64,000 nt of DNA from Straminergon stramineum. Lineage: Eukaryota; Streptophyta; Bryopsida; Hypnales; Calliergonaceae. Within the stretch, counting starts at the first letter, position 1. Each line of letters starts with the position of its first letter. Where the stretch lies: contig OY987268.1 of NCBI GenBank assembly GCA_963920665.1, positions 2,234,501 through 2,298,500 of the forward strand, written 5' to 3'. The notes below the pieces were generated by a model that was not told the origin of the DNA, did no database searches, and saw only the letters and a program-made list of their open reading frames with translations. The translations under genes and the position numbers were made by a program. Positions 1 through 13,338 of the stretch are shown in pieces.

Positions 1-3000
1 TTTTTAAAGATATTTTCTATTTTCTATTTTTTTCAATTATTATTTTTAAAAAATTATTTGACTATATTTGCAAATTGGCCAAAAGTCAAACAACCCTCTA
101 CAAGGCCCAAATATTCTCTAATAAGCAATTTTAAAAAAAAAATTCTTATTGCAATAGAGATAGAAATTTTTGAGTGGTTTTTGATATGAAAAAATTTTAA
201 TTTTTAATTTAAAAAAATTAATTAATTTTAAAAAAAAGCTTGGGTCCTTTAGAGGTTAAAATGCCAAGTTGAGCATACAAGAGTTGAAGAGTGACTTGTG
301 TATGAATTAAGCCATGAACATTGGCTTGAAGTATTATAAGCTAATAATTATGTGTCCCATCTTTGTGAATGAATTTTTGCTAAAAAGAAATATATTTTTT
401 GAACTTTGGCTTATATTTCTTCTATGCATAATTAATAATTGAAATGAAGAAAAATCAACTATTATATTGTATTGTGAGGATTTGGTATGAATGGTGGATT
501 ATTATGTAGTGGTTGTTTTGTATGTACATGATATCTAATTGGAGACAAGCATCAAATTTACATCATGAAATATAAGAAATATTATTTGTTGCATTTGAGT
601 ACATTAGAAGTCACTACTATGAGTACTATGGACTACTTTTGATTGCAATTGGCTTCCATTTTCTCAATTGTTGATATAATCTTATTCTCTACTATTTTTA
701 GCAAGTATTTATTTTAAGACTATATATTGACCATTGACGTGTATTACACAATGGGACTAAAGGGTTTGATTGAGGGTCCATTATTTTCATTGAGAATACA
801 TAATATGATATTTAAATTATTAATAAATAAAATAGAACACCAATTACCAAACACTGAATAATTTCTTCAAGAAGGAATTTCATCCTTAAAGTTTACCAAA
901 AATTGCAAGAATAGTATTACTAAATGTGTAAAAATATGTAGATAACACCTGTGCTTTGTAAAGGATGTGAATTTTTTATTTTTAGCATCTCCATTCATAG
1001 GTGTAGCCTCCTAGAAGAATACACTCACAAAAAATCACCTCTAGATCATTAGTCTTGGTGCTTGACAATTTAGCAAAATAACATATTAAATAGCAAATAG
1101 AAACTCTAGATCAATAAAAAGATAAACAAAAAGGTAAAATGAACTTAAGCAATTATAAATTTCAAATATATTCACTCAAAATGTCAAAAGCTATGATGTG
1201 AAATAAAATGGACAATGAAAGAGTAACACAAAAAGTACAAGTGTTTCATGGTTTCACCCATAATGGAAGCATGTCACCAACATAAGATTGAAGATGGTAC
1301 TATATTGTCTAGAGGTTTGAATTCAAGTATTCTAGCATTCATGAGTGTATAAAGTCATTTATTTGAAGATGATATAAGAAGTTCGCATCTTTCATAAATT
1401 GTTTTATGTATTATGGTGTTTCATTGGTATAAAGGGATTTGAATGATGTATTTCCTTGGTATGTGCATTTTTCAACCCTTTAGTAAATGACAAAGAGAAA
1501 TTCATAGATGTAATCTTGCTTCACCTTTACCACACAAACAAAGTAAAATGAATACAAATGGTACATAAAATATTCCATAAAATATTTAGATTGAAAAAAT
1601 ATTAAGAATATGGTATGCAATAGACATAATCAATTGTTCTAATATTAAAAAAAATCATCATATTGGCACAATTATCAACTTCAGTGGGCCACTTGCTACA
1701 GTGGATAACAACAACCAATCCTAAAGTCAAAACTCACTTTAATTAGATCCACAAAGATCCTAGAGGGGATCTTAGGAAAAAATTGTATAGGTTTAGCAAT
1801 GTTATATTGCAATGAATTTTCTTTCATTTGGTCCAAAGTAAAAAAATGTGGCAATAGTCATTTAAGCTCTAAGCCTCTAACAACTTCTAAGATAGGTAAA
1901 AATTTACTTATAATTGTCACCTTAAAATTTCAACATCATAACCACCCTCTTGGGCAGCTAAGCCCTAGTTTTTTAATGAATTTAAAAAAATTGTGACATT
2001 ATGAGGTTATGATGTTAAAAAATTGAAGTTAAAAATCTACTTAGTGCAAGAAAGTTCCATATAGTTCTTTTATTCTCTCCTATAAAATTTGTTAAGATCA
2101 TCTTCCAGTCTTGAAGACGTATGATTGAACTACAAGACTCTATCCTAAGTTAGGGTGATTCCACAAAACAATTGCATTATTTGGGTGTCATCCTTTGTGA
2201 GTCCCTCATGTCTTCTACCATAACTATTGAATTATAGAGCCGATAGATTTTGAAATTAAAAATAGATTTATAGCACCATTTGCATTGAATTCCATTTTTT
2301 GATTAGAAAATAATCATTCATGTTTAAAGTTTAATTTTTAAAATTTGTCACACATTAGATTTTCAAGATTTTTGCCTTTTGGGAACTTAGGAGTATACAA
2401 AGTGAGTCATCCAAGGGTAACTTCAAGGAATCAAGGGCCATATTTCCAATTTAGATTTAAACTTTACAATAATTGTATTAGATCACCTAAACATATTACA
2501 TATGATCCTTTCTAGCTTTGTTCAAAGACAATTGTTTTATGCAAGTGCTTCTAGACATCCAAAAAGATTTAGCCTCTATTCTTTGATTGAATATTTGAAT
2601 CTCATCTCCAAAATGTTGTTACAATTGGAATTTTTTCAGTTTTCTTTAGTGTCAATTCTTGTATTTATTAATGATTTAAAACTTGATTGACCAAAGCACA
2701 TTTGAGCAAAAATTGTCAAAAACTGCCATGTTTTAGGGCAATGAGAAAAAAATTGAAGTAATATAAATGAATTTAGATTGACAAATTTGTACTAGGCTAC
2801 TATGGGAATGTGCAGAAAAATTTAAGAACTTTGAACGTGTAGATTGAAAGATTAAAGAAGAAAAAGTTTTATCCAACCTTGCCAATAGAATCAACAAACT
2901 TTAGGTCCTTCTAGAGTAAAAAGGTATGATTGTCAAATATCTTCATGGTTAATTTTTTGGACAATTCCATCTTATATCATAATAGTAATATATACTTGTC

Positions 3001-5394
3001 AAATTTTAGATGTAAAGGGGGAGTTTTGCGGATATTGCTTGAAGTTGCTTGCAGTGCCCAAAAAGTTTCGGACATCAAAACTTTTGGTCCGGGCACCCCA
3101 ATTAGGATAGAAATTATATTTCTACCAAAGGGATACATGTTCATACAATCATACCTTCTATCAAAAATCCATGAGCATTTGTTTAAAATTGACTTTGATC
3201 AAACCTATCTAAGGTTTCTTCTATACATTGAACAAACATTTTTCTACTAAGGATTAAATATTCATTTAAAATGATTAAATGTATCCATTTTTTGAGATTT
3301 TTCACTTTTTGAGTTCTCCTATTTAGAATATTTTGTGGTACTTGGTCTTTCTAGGGTATGGTCTTCATCGATATCCTATCGTCTAAAGTTTGATCTTATT
3401 TTATTATAGAAAATTGAATTTTTAATTTTAAAGTACTTCGGCTAAATAGATCAACAATATTGAATGAAAACCTAACAACTCATACAATTGTTTTCTGCTA
3501 GTGGGAGCTTGTAGGAGGAAAGAAATAAAGTGTTATATATATGAAAGTCATGCATGCATAGAAGGGAAGTAAGACATGGAAATTCTCACATAATAACATA
3601 GGTTTACAGTATTAATACATAAGAATCTTTATGGGTGACTGTAAGCGAATATTTACCCTCCTTTGGTAAATACATGAGCACAATCAAGTTCTTGTGTTTG
3701 GGGTTGAATTCTATCATAATGGGTGTCTAACGTTTGTCTATTGTGCCTTCCAAGAAATGGATGTAGTCTAAATATATAACCCTTGAGTTGTAGATTAGAT
3801 CATGCCATTTCTAAAAACCTAAGATCATTGGATTTGGATGTTCCTACAAAGAGTTATGGCCGGAAGAAGTTTATCCCTTTAGGAGGCTACCCAAACTTCA
3901 TCCACCTCTTTGGAACCCTTCCCTATTTCAAATAACCTTGAGTTTTGGACCCTAAGCCTATTATACCAACTAATGTGTAAGATACAAGTTTGGGATTGTA
4001 TGGATGATTTTCACCCCACTTCATCCATTTCGTACCCCAAACTTCATTTGCTCATATCTCCCTCATTATGAATTAGTTTGAAATATATTTTATACACCTG
4101 GAACCCTCTTGACTTTCACACTATGATTATAAAACTAAACTTGACATGGATTCCTACCTTCAAGGTGTTACCCACCCCTACGCCTCCGCCCTAATCGATA
4201 CTTGTTAATTTAAACTAATTATGATGGAAAAAAGAGAGTTAGTATCCTACCTCAGCTCAGGGTTCTATGACTAGGTGGTCAAGACTTCCTTCCAACATGT
4301 CTCTAACGACCATGTCACCTTCGTGGAGGTTGATAATTGATTAAATAATTCCAAATGTCAGTTTTGGTACAATCTTCGGTCACCCTAGCTACTAAGTCTT
4401 ACCCTTGGCTAACTCTTCGTCTATCTCCCCCTATTTCCTTTCTTTCCCCTTCCTTGTCTTCCTTTTCTTTCCTCTTCTTTCTATCTATTTTAACCCTCAT
4501 TCCACGTGGGGTATGGAGGTTGGGATGACCACCAATTATTCTACAAAGCCCTAGGCCAATTATTAATGACCACTTGCACTTTCTTTATCACCTCATCTCC
4601 ACTAAACTACAAAACCCAAGACAAGGGTTAATGACCCCTTTTACTTGAACCACCCCTTACACTTCTAATTATTTTCTATGATACCTAACCTACTTCCTAG
4701 TAGTTGGAGGCCATCTCCTCCTTCTACTAAGTCTCCTTCTTCCTCCTCCTCTTTCTTCACTTGCTACATGGTGCTTCCACTGGAGAGCTTAGTGTGATTG
4801 TGAGAAAAGTGGAGATTGGGGAGAGTGGGACTTGACACCTTTTACTATTGTCTTTGCAATTACTTGATCTTCTTTTGCCTACCCTACTTCTACTTCTTCC
4901 TATTTCCCCCTTTACATTCTAGTATGTTTTCTCTCTATTGTATCCTACTCTATCTCTTGCCTTTTGTTTTCCTCCTTTTCTTTCATATTCTAATTCTTTC
5001 CCAACCTTGATGCACTTGCTGGACCTCTAACCCCCAAAGCCCCTGGACTTCCCTACCTTGGAGCCCCTGGACTCCTTGATCTTGGAGACAATAAACTTTC
5101 AACACCAACTTTGGCCCTCTCCAACACCGGATTGGCCCGAGGGCCCGCCAACTCATTAGGAGGTTTGTTGGTGTGTTGGGGGTCTATTGATTGTTAGGGG
5201 GTCAACTAGCTTGTTGGAAGCATGTTGATTTGGCTACTGATTTGGAAAAATCAACACTTTTACACACTAGGACATGGAGGAACTAAGACCTCCACTACAC
5301 ATGACTTGGAGGACAAATTGGGGCTTAAATGAACTTGGGAGGAACGTGGGACTTGGCTAATGTGGACTTGGAGGGAGACTTACAGTTCAAATAA
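1..5394. other. AT-rich intergenic DNA, no gene recognised
   Basis: Only short chance reading frames occur here, none resembling a known protein family. The first 3 kb are very A+T rich. From about 4380 to 5000 the plus strand becomes strongly pyrimidine-rich (long runs of C and T), giving low-complexity frames such as the one near 4816-5010, which I do not regard as a gene. No RNA gene was recognised. Confidence 0.6.
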
Positions 5395-5697
5395 CATTAG
5401 AGGAGTTTTGGGGGGTCTAGAGGGTTGTGTGTTCCCCTGGGTTCCCGTACCTTGGGATCTGCCCCGAAGCAACTGCCTGATGTGGCACAACGATTGCCAC
5501 GTCACTTTTTCTTTCTTTTTTGAAAAAAAAATTGTTTCTAAATTTTTTTTCAACTTTCTTTTACATTTAAAATTTTTTTAAAAAAAAAATTAAAAAAATT
5601 AAAAAAACTTGACAACGGCCGTTCCCGGACTGCTAGGGGAACAACGCCAGGAACACGCCCGAAACGGCCCGCTGGACCCCCCAAAACTCCTCTAATG
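5395..5697. mobile_element. MITE-like element with perfect 23-bp terminal inverted repeats
   Basis: The left end (5395-5417, beginning CATTAGAGGAGTTTTGG) and the right end (5675-5697) are exact reverse complements over 23 bases. The 303-bp body has no coding capacity and is GC-rich near both ends with an A/T-rich centre. A similar CATTAGAGG-ended element lies at 15744-16014, and a single similar end lies near 21300-21340. This fits a non-autonomous DNA transposon. No target-site duplication is clear, so the superfamily is undetermined. Confidence 0.8.
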
Positions 5698-5788
5698 CTA
5701 GGACCTATTGTCTAAATTTTGGGTATTAAACTTTAGTTCATTTCCAAGATGTTTTGGAGACTAAACTTTAGAGGTGAGCACTGGGTAG

Positions 5789-5971
5789 GTTCAAAGCTCC
5801 ACTGTAGATTTGTGTTTAACACCAAATCTAAGACTAGAAAATACCTTGGGGTTCAAAGCTCCATTGTTGGTTGGACTTTAACACACAATCTAAGACTTTG
5901 GGACTTAGGGGGTTCAAAGCTTCACCGTCTTGGGCTCTTAGTGGGATCCACAATTATATGTACAAAGCTCA
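5789..5971. repeat. Three-copy tandem repeat, period about 61 bp
   Basis: The block GGTTCAAAGCTCCA recurs at about 5789, 5850 and 5911 (the last with one change), each followed by a stretch resembling TTTAACACCAAATCTAAGAC in the first two units. The period is 61 bp. No function is apparent. Confidence 0.7.
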
Positions 5972-6549
5972 AACAAGGTTTGTGACTATGGGAACTAGGA
6001 GAGTCTCGACACTTGTGTGATAATGCAAGTTAGTATAGTGGCGGTTAGTGCAAGACTCAAATTAAAACAAACTAGAGGTCTTCCAAAAAGGCATCGCCAA
6101 GGTATATTGGAGGGTTGCTCTAGGGTTAGTATAAATAACAAATAGACCCCCACAAAACCTCTAAAGAATGTGACAACTGATAAGACCCAAAGGGAGGAGA
6201 CAACACCAGCCTCCTCTAAAGTTTGTAGAACTAGATACTCAAGGCTTGAACAAAACCTAATACAAGTAACAAAAAGAGACCCAAAAAACTTAGAAGCAAC
6301 AACAAAGAAGACACAAGGCACAAAGGGACCCCAAAACCTTCACAATTGCAAAAAACACTAACAAAAAGACCAAAAAGAAGAGAAAACAAGTACTGTCAAG
6401 GTTTAGACTAAAATGCCAAAATCTCCAACACAAATTGGACCCAATAGACCCAAATACAACAATCGGAATGTTTTGAGAGGAGAAGGGTGCCCTTTTTATA
6501 GTTGGCCAAGCACCCCACCTCCTCTCTTAGTTACCAATTGGAAACTCCT

Positions 6550-7270
6550 AGGTGATTCCAAGAAACACCTGTCGATTTTGTTGCATTTTGCTGATTTTTT
6601 GGGAGTACTTTAAAATAGAAAATTATTATTTTTTAAATTAAAAAAATATGACTAATGTATATACCTTTAAGATGAAGGTACCCATGGAAGGAATTGCATA
6701 GAAAAATTCTCTAAGTAGGAGAACTAGAAAAGTGCTAAGTCTCAAGAAAATACATACCTTGATGTTTTAATTAAGGAAAAATAGTAAAAATAAGTAAATA
6801 CACAAAATAAAAACTAGCCATTTGCAACAACCCTATGGAGATCATCATTCACCAAAAAATCCACCAAAATAATATTTCATATGTTACAAAATGCAAGTAG
6901 AAAGAAGCTCACTTTGTAGACTTCCACACCATAAAAAAATTAACTATTTTAAAAATTCCTTCCCTTCATAGCTACAAGTCTACTAGAAGACCATTTCCTC
7001 CAAATTTCAGCTCAAAATTTGTTTTTCTGGGTTCAAAATAGTACTAAAAACCTCCAAATTGGCAATTGTGACATTGTATTGAGGTCTATTTTTGGATAGT
7101 AAATTATTTTTGGAAATTATGAAAAAATTAGGGAAGGTGTATGATAGTTATGAGTACCTTTTCTGTAAATCTTGAGTCATTTGGAGCCAAAATACAAAAG
7201 TTATGGGCAAAAAACTAATCAGCACACATCGTGTGACACAAAATAGGACAGGGGTTTCTTGCAATCACCC
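6550..7270 (+). mobile_element. ~720-bp inverted-repeat element, GGTGATTGC-ended family, copy 1
   Basis: The left end (about 6551) reads GGTGATTCCAAGAAACACCT. The right end (about 7240-7270) is its approximate inverse, finishing TTTCTTGCAATCACCC. Internal sequence, including a block around 7028-7060, matches the copy at 10183-10913 (10675 onward). There is no coding capacity. It is a non-autonomous DNA element of undetermined superfamily, and this copy is the more degenerate. Confidence 0.65.
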
Positions 7271-7539
7271 TCTTTTCTAAATACGGGAACCCTAGAACCC
7301 TAGATCTTCTCTAGATTTTCACCTACATCGAGGGCGTTAACTTTCTAGTTCCTATGCTGGTCCAATTTCTAACATTGGCTTCAAAAGGCCAATTTCACTC
7401 AAAGGGAATCCCCTCCCTTTTTTCCTATGAAAAGAATCCATTGAAACCTAGTGCCAACTTCAATTAGATAAATGTTGAAAATCTAACTTTTGGAAGACGC
7501 CTTTTCTAAGAAAGGTGATTGGCTAGGGTGGTTTGGAAA

Positions 7540-7561
7540 GGGGTGGGGGGTGGGGGGTGGG
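7540..7561 (+). other. G-quadruplex-type motif
   Basis: Four runs of at least three G (4, 6, 6 and 3 bases) are separated by single T residues, which meets the usual intramolecular G4 pattern with very short loops. It lies in non-coding DNA with no gene within several kilobases, so no regulatory role can be assigned. Confidence 0.6.
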
Positions 7562-10182
7562 TAAGAAAATACCCTTTGCTAACTTTGTTTCAATTCCATG
7601 TGCTCCCAGGACGCCGATCAACTCCACGTAAATATTACCATATTGTTTAAATTGGAGGGAACCTCCCAGTTTAGGCACCTCTTGCTATTAAAATGTCTTG
7701 AAACTTGTTGGAACATGTTATTAACATAAAAGAATCTATCCTAATTTTTAGTGAGATTTCACCACCCTTTGGAAAATTTCTACGAATTTTTCGTTGAGGA
7801 TTTTGGCGGTTGGCTATCTGAAAAGGATATTTTTGCAAGTCAAAAAATTCCAAAACTTTTTGTGAGACTTATTATAGAATCCTACAATGGTTGTGCAAGC
7901 TCATACTTTTACTTTACACATGTAGAAATGGAGGGATAAATCCCACCCTCTGTAAATACTTGTAAAATAGAGAGTCTTTTATATACGAGGGAATCTTAGT
8001 GAATGGACTTCACTTATAATCCCCTGTCATGATCTTGACCCTAGATCCCATCCATTGGCCACAAATTCTTTTATAGGCCCATCTTAATGTGGTAACCCCT
8101 AAATGCAAACAATTGGAGCTTCTAAGGTTTCATTCGGGGAATGGGAGAACTAAGACTTATCCTCGAAAAAGCACCTAGGGATCTCATTGGGATTCTCTCG
8201 GCTCAATCTTAGTTGAATGAAGTCACTAGCGTAGAAGGTTTGGCTTTGTTGAGATAACATCACTCAAACCTTCTAACTTCTATCGTTTGGGGTTTTAATC
8301 TATGTATTGGTGGGCATCTAAGGTGTTTTAGACCTAAAACTCTATTTTAGACCATATACCTCCTTTATAATGTCACATCCTATTTTGGCCTTGCACTCTT
8401 TTGTAGGCATTTTGCATCTAAGTACTTCCTAAATTGTGAAATTTGAAAACAAACAAACTATGAGTCCTGAGTGATGAATTAGGAGCTTACAATGACTACA
8501 AAAAGGCATAAATATATCCTTTATAGTCTCTCTTTTTGCCCTAAAGCTAACGGTAATGTTCAGTGGTAAAAGAAAAAGGACAGGAGAAATAGTGAGTTTA
8601 ATACATAGAGACTTGTGAATCTTGTCATGTAGTTCTAGAAAAAATCTCTTCTAAATTCAAATGCAACAATTGTAAACCCTTTATGGTTAAAGTTTTCTTT
8701 AATTTTTTCTACACATTTCTATAGTAGTCTAGTGTAGGTTTTTTATCTTGAATTTATATAAAAAATTAATGAATTTTTTAAAAAAAATTTAACATTAGAA
8801 ACTATAAAGTGGCAATTTTTTACTACTTTGGTCAAAATCATATCCCCATCATTTATAGATTAACAAATAAAAGTGAAAAAAAACTTTTATGTGCCATTAG
8901 AAAAAAATTGGAGGCCTATATAAGTTCATTTGATTGTTGGTCCAAAGTCAAATAAACATGTTGAGGCTCCAAATCTTCTCTAATGCATCCCCTTGTATTA
9001 TGAATGAGGTCTCTACAGAAAATAGGCTCTAACACTAGTTATGGTAGCCTTAACTCCTAAATGCTGAAGGCATTTTTTGAGCTTATTGGGATTTGCTCTT
9101 AATTGAACAAAAAGTCAACATTTTGAAAAGTTTTATCAATTTTTTAAACTTTTAACCATATAAATTCAAACTAGAAATGCTAGAGATTGGATAGGAAAAG
9201 AAACCAGAACAATCATATCACTTATGAGTTGAAAGATTATAATGTTTGATCATGACGATGTTAAAATTGTGGAACTTATTTGAAGTCTTTTGATCCTCTT
9301 TTCACATGCCAAATCTAAAAATTGGTCACCAAAAAAATATAAGGTTAAAGGGCATAACATGCATAATTCTAATCAATTTATGGCTTCTCTAAATCTACTC
9401 TAAAATTTTTGAAATAAATTTCTAATGTGGTTTTTCTCCAAGATCTAGTGTATTTGAGGCTCATTTCCTAGAGCCCTCAACACTAGAAAATCAAGATTTA
9501 CAATGGACACCCTGACACAAAATTTTGAATAGAAAAATCACAATTATTCATTTTCAAAATTCAATTCTTCATGCTAAAATTGGACTTCAAAAAGAAATTT
9601 TCAAAAATATAAACTAATAAAAATAGTAACTTGATTGGATTCTATTTAACCTGAAAGTATTGTTGACACCAAAATTTGGTGCCTTGGGCATTTAGAGGTT
9701 AATTATTCTCTATTGTGTGGAAACGGTTGATGCTAGAGCTCATGTATGTTTTTGAATTCTTTCTTTGTAGTTTAGACAAGGATGAATAATTATTTCTTAA
9801 AAAATCATCTACTTATTTGGAGTGGTTAATTTTATACTTCATGACCTCTCCACTCTAATTTGGAGGCTTTGATCCCAAATATGAAATAGGATTTATAGAA
9901 TTTGATTATTTAGTAGTAAATAATACTCCCTCCATTCCAAAATGATCTTCCTAATAGACAAAATGTTCTAGATTAAGGTTGAAAATATCATTTTTTAATC
10001 CATTTAAAACTATAAGTAGTGTTCAATGCTCTATTGCTCTCTTATTGTCCTAGAAATTTCACTTCAAGATTAGTTTTCAAGATGTAGTTGTGGAACAATA
10101 AAGAGTGAGAATTTTTGTCCATTTTGGAGGAGCAGTGCTAGCCAATTGTTTCTTCAGTTCCCGCAATGTGGGTTGTGTTTTT
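7562..10182. other. AT-rich intergenic DNA, nothing recognised
   Basis: There are no plausible coding exons, RNA genes or clear inverted repeats in this stretch. Open frames are short and of chance type. Confidence 0.5.
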
Positions 10183-10913
10183 GGGTGATTGCAAGAAACA
10201 CTTCACATTTTTGGCCATAGGACCAATAGTACTATCCAAAACTATTAACAATGTACATCAACAATGCATCGACAAATCTAAATTGTCAATTCGAGGAATC
10301 TACAAATTTGAATTGTTAATTTAATACTATGCAATACTGCGTAGTACTATAGACTATTGTGGGGTACTACAATAGACACTCAGAGCAAAAAATAGAAGAA
10401 TAGGGGTTTGTAGACCTTTTCATTTTTAGTAATTCAAAAAAAATTCAAAAAAATTCCATAAAAAAGGCATTTTGCTAGAGAAGATTGCGCTCACATTGCA
10501 CCAAAAAATTTGTGTAGGAATTTTTCTCCCACTTCGTAGCCTTTGCACAAAGTAAGGTCATTTGACCTCATGTGTACAACCAACATGTTGGTAATTTCAC
10601 AAAAAACCATTGTCAATCCTTGCAATGTTAGTAGACCTCCAATATGTCCAATTTGTGGTTTCGCATTTTAAATCAAGAATAGGACTAAAAACCTCCAAAA
10701 TGGCAAAGGTAGACATCCAATTGTAGGAAATTTAAAAATAGAAAACTAAGTTTTTTCAATTTGAAAAAAATACTCAATGTCTGCAACTAGCATATGTACC
10801 TTTATTCCAAATTTCACACCAAACAGACAAACGATTCAAAAGTTATGAGCAAAAAACCACGTGTCTAAGGACAAGGGGATAAAAAATAGGACAAGTGTTT
10901 CTTGCAATCACCC
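10183..10913 (+). mobile_element. ~731-bp inverted-repeat element, GGGTGATTGC-ended family, copy 2
   Basis: The left terminus at 10183 begins GGGTGATTGCAAGAAACACT. The right terminus ending at 10913 is the reverse complement (AGTGTTTCTTGCAATCACCC), so about 21 bases of terminal inverted repeat match exactly. This is the best-preserved copy of the family (others at 6550-7270 and 47088-48512). No protein is encoded. It is likely a non-autonomous DNA transposon; a target-site duplication could not be fixed by eye. Confidence 0.8.
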
Positions 10914-11032
10914 CCTTTTGTCTTCTTGCACTACGTATTGTCAATATCGTATTGGCTTTGAAGACAATTCACCTTGCCAAATCAACTAGCCCCTAAAATA
11001 AAGGCAAAGCATGTGATTCCTATTTCATTTGT

Positions 11033-11263
11033 TTAATCCTTAAACTCCAGTTTGGTAACTGTGGAAATCAACCATTTTGGAACCGTGTGACATCATCTAC
11101 TTTAGAAAAAACAAAAATACTCATTAGGAGTCAAACTATTGTAGAATATCTTCCCTTTCCACCCCTAATTCCGAGGATAAATAGTTGCAATTTTGTCCTA
11201 CACAGGAGAATTCCTTGTCATTCATTAGACAAAAAACGTCCACCTCGTTAGTTAGGGGTTTAA
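11033..11263 (-). mobile_element. ~230-bp TTAA-bounded MITE, inverted copy
   Basis: The element is bounded by TTAA at 11033-11036 and 11260-11263. Read on the minus strand it matches the elements at 14282-14513 and 14941-15178: a shared 'GACAAGGAATTCTCC...GGACAAAATTGCAACTATT' type core, the GGAAG...ATCTTCTACAAT region, and an end containing the ACACGGTTCC block. It is non-coding. Confidence 0.65.
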
Positions 11264-11708
11264 AGAAGAAGATTAGCTCTACTGGCATGATCAGCGTAAA
11301 CAAATGAGCAATGAACAATAAACAATAGATTCTCTGGAATTTTTCAAATTTATTGTTCTCTTCACATTGGGAGAACATGCGAAGGTTTCAATCTATAGGC
11401 CCTTCTTCTACATCACAATAGGAAGATCAATTTGGGACAGAAAATAAAAATAAACATGAAAATCATTTTGGGACAGAGGGAGTAAGTGTATGTGTTTTTC
11501 TAAGATAAAAAAACCACACAAGAAAAAATCTCTACCAAGGACTTGTTCTTTTGATTCTATGTACTATTGTACTCTTTCTCCTTTCCAATGGAAATTGTCC
11601 ATGTGTTTCAAGAAGAAAAAAAGACCATACAAGTAGCAACATGATCCTAGTATACTCGGAAAACGATTAGCAAATTTGACTACTGATGGGTCAATCTACT
11701 CAATTTAG

Positions 11709-11892
11709 TGTTACTATACTAACATATTGAATTGAAAATGCGATAAGTTTTTATTCTTGATGAACATTTTTACCAAGAACGTAAATATCAATGCTATTCA
11801 AAGAGTTTTTTTTCTCTAAACATGCTTGGTAAAAGCATTCATGAAGAGTAAAAACTTTTAACATTTTCAAATCAATTAGCTAGCATGGTTAA
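11709..11892. mobile_element. Fold-back element, copy 1
   Basis: The two halves are imperfect reverse complements. The left arm contains TTGAATTGAAAATG and a TTTTTATTCTTGATGAA-like block. The right arm contains the inverse, ATGAAGAGTAAAAAC then CATTTTCAAATCAATT. The arms are about 65-70 nt around a short spacer. A related fold-back lies at 38715-38885. No coding content is present. Confidence 0.6.
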
Positions 11893-12659
11893 CTCTAAAT
11901 TTCATTAAATTAATACAGTGACAACTGACAAGACCATATGAGCTCTTCCCCTGTCCGTGTGGAACCGAGCCCGCAAGCGGACTTTTCATGCCCGCCGGCC
12001 TGGCATCGAAATAGTAGCTTTGGGAGTGCTGACTTCCATATATGGTGCGTCACTGCAGTCTGCAGACAATCAGCAGTTCAGTTGACAGATCCCAGAAGGG
12101 AGGGACCATGCCTGCAATAATTAATTAACAATGTGAACAACTACAGATAAAAGGAGATCACCCATTTCCGATCAGTCTCCCATTCTTGCAGTTTAGGCTG
12201 GCTCCATTTCCGATCAGGTGAATTGTAGGTGACAGCTCATGCATTGCAGGTTCCAGAGGACAACAAAAATGTCCAGGAGGTGTATATTGGAAGCTTATAT
12301 GATCACAACGTGTGCATTGGAAGCTTTACATCAATTTTGGAACCATCCTATGGTTGGAAATAGGTTTCATTGCCTACATATCAGGAATGGGACAAATAGA
12401 ATCTTTATGAAAAAATTCGTGATAATTTTGCTTTTAAGGGGAAAAATTTAGGAAATTATGAAATCCTTTTGAAATCTATTTCTCTACACATGAAATTTAG
12501 GAAATTTTTTCTTGAACTTTTCCCATGCCCCAAATTGGCTGAATTGCTTAAATGATCGCAAATGGGTGATCATCCTGATACGGAGTTTATGGCTATTCCT
12601 GTTCACCTTCCGTCCCACCCTCCGTCAAGACTACAACTACAGTAACTTAGTAACTTAAC
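11893..12659. other. Intergenic DNA, less AT-rich than its surroundings
   Basis: The stretch around 11938-12250 has clearly higher GC than its flanks and carries a 60-codon open frame (11938-12120) with no recognised domain. I cannot support a gene here; it may be a relic or part of another repeat. Confidence 0.35.
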
Positions 12660-13063
12660 TTAAGGGAGCTGACCCATTTCTGACAACTTAAGCAGATACA
12701 CATACTGCAAGGGAGGTTTCAACAGTGGGGAAATTTTTCCCATGAGCAGAAATAGAGTTCATAAGGTTTCCATAATTTTTCAGATTTTTTTTCCTCACAA
12801 AATAATTACTACGAATTTTTAAGCTGAAGATTCTGTCCTACCCATATTGGCCGTATAGACCTTCCTCTTTTTGATCAAGGGCTGGTTGCAAAATCCAAAA
12901 AGGGCTGGGTCCAAATTTGAGAGTCTTGTAGCCAATTATAATGCACCACGAACTGCCGGGAACTGTGCCAACATTAATTGTTGCTAATCACCTGCTAATT
13001 GAAATTACTCCACCCTATGTTGCCAGAGTGGGTCTGTGATTAGTAAGGGGTCGGCTCCCTTAA
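12660..13063 (+). mobile_element. ~400-bp TTAA-bounded MITE, copy 1
   Basis: The left border TTAAGGGAGCTGACCC (from 12660) and the right border GGGGTCGGCTCCCTTAA (ending 13063) are inverted repeats with TTAA at each outer edge. The body is roughly alignable in the same orientation with 13551-13940, sharing blocks such as AAGGTTTCCATAATTTTT and AGGGCTGGTTGCAAAATCCA (with changes). There is no coding frame. Confidence 0.75.
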
Positions 13064-13338
13064 CACCGCAATTTCACTTATTAACCGCACATACAGCCCA
13101 ACAATAAATACAATAACGGCTTCAGCAGGTGCAAGTCCGCTACAGTGTGCCTGTGCGCATGGGGAGCAGTCTGGAATCCCTGAAGCTCGCAAACGCAACC
13201 TCTACGACACCTGCAGTGGGGACCATGCCGGAGGGGTGTGCTAGCTTGATTGGGGTGTGAAATCTGGCTTTCGAAACTAAAGTGCAGGTCAACTCACATT
13301 TTCAACGACACAATGTCCACCCCTGCCTTTAGGCAAAC

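Noticed and set aside
4816..5010. Hydrophobic 64-codon frame resembling a membrane peptide
   Set aside because: The hydrophobicity comes from a pyrimidine-rich low-complexity strand; no start context, splice sites or homology.
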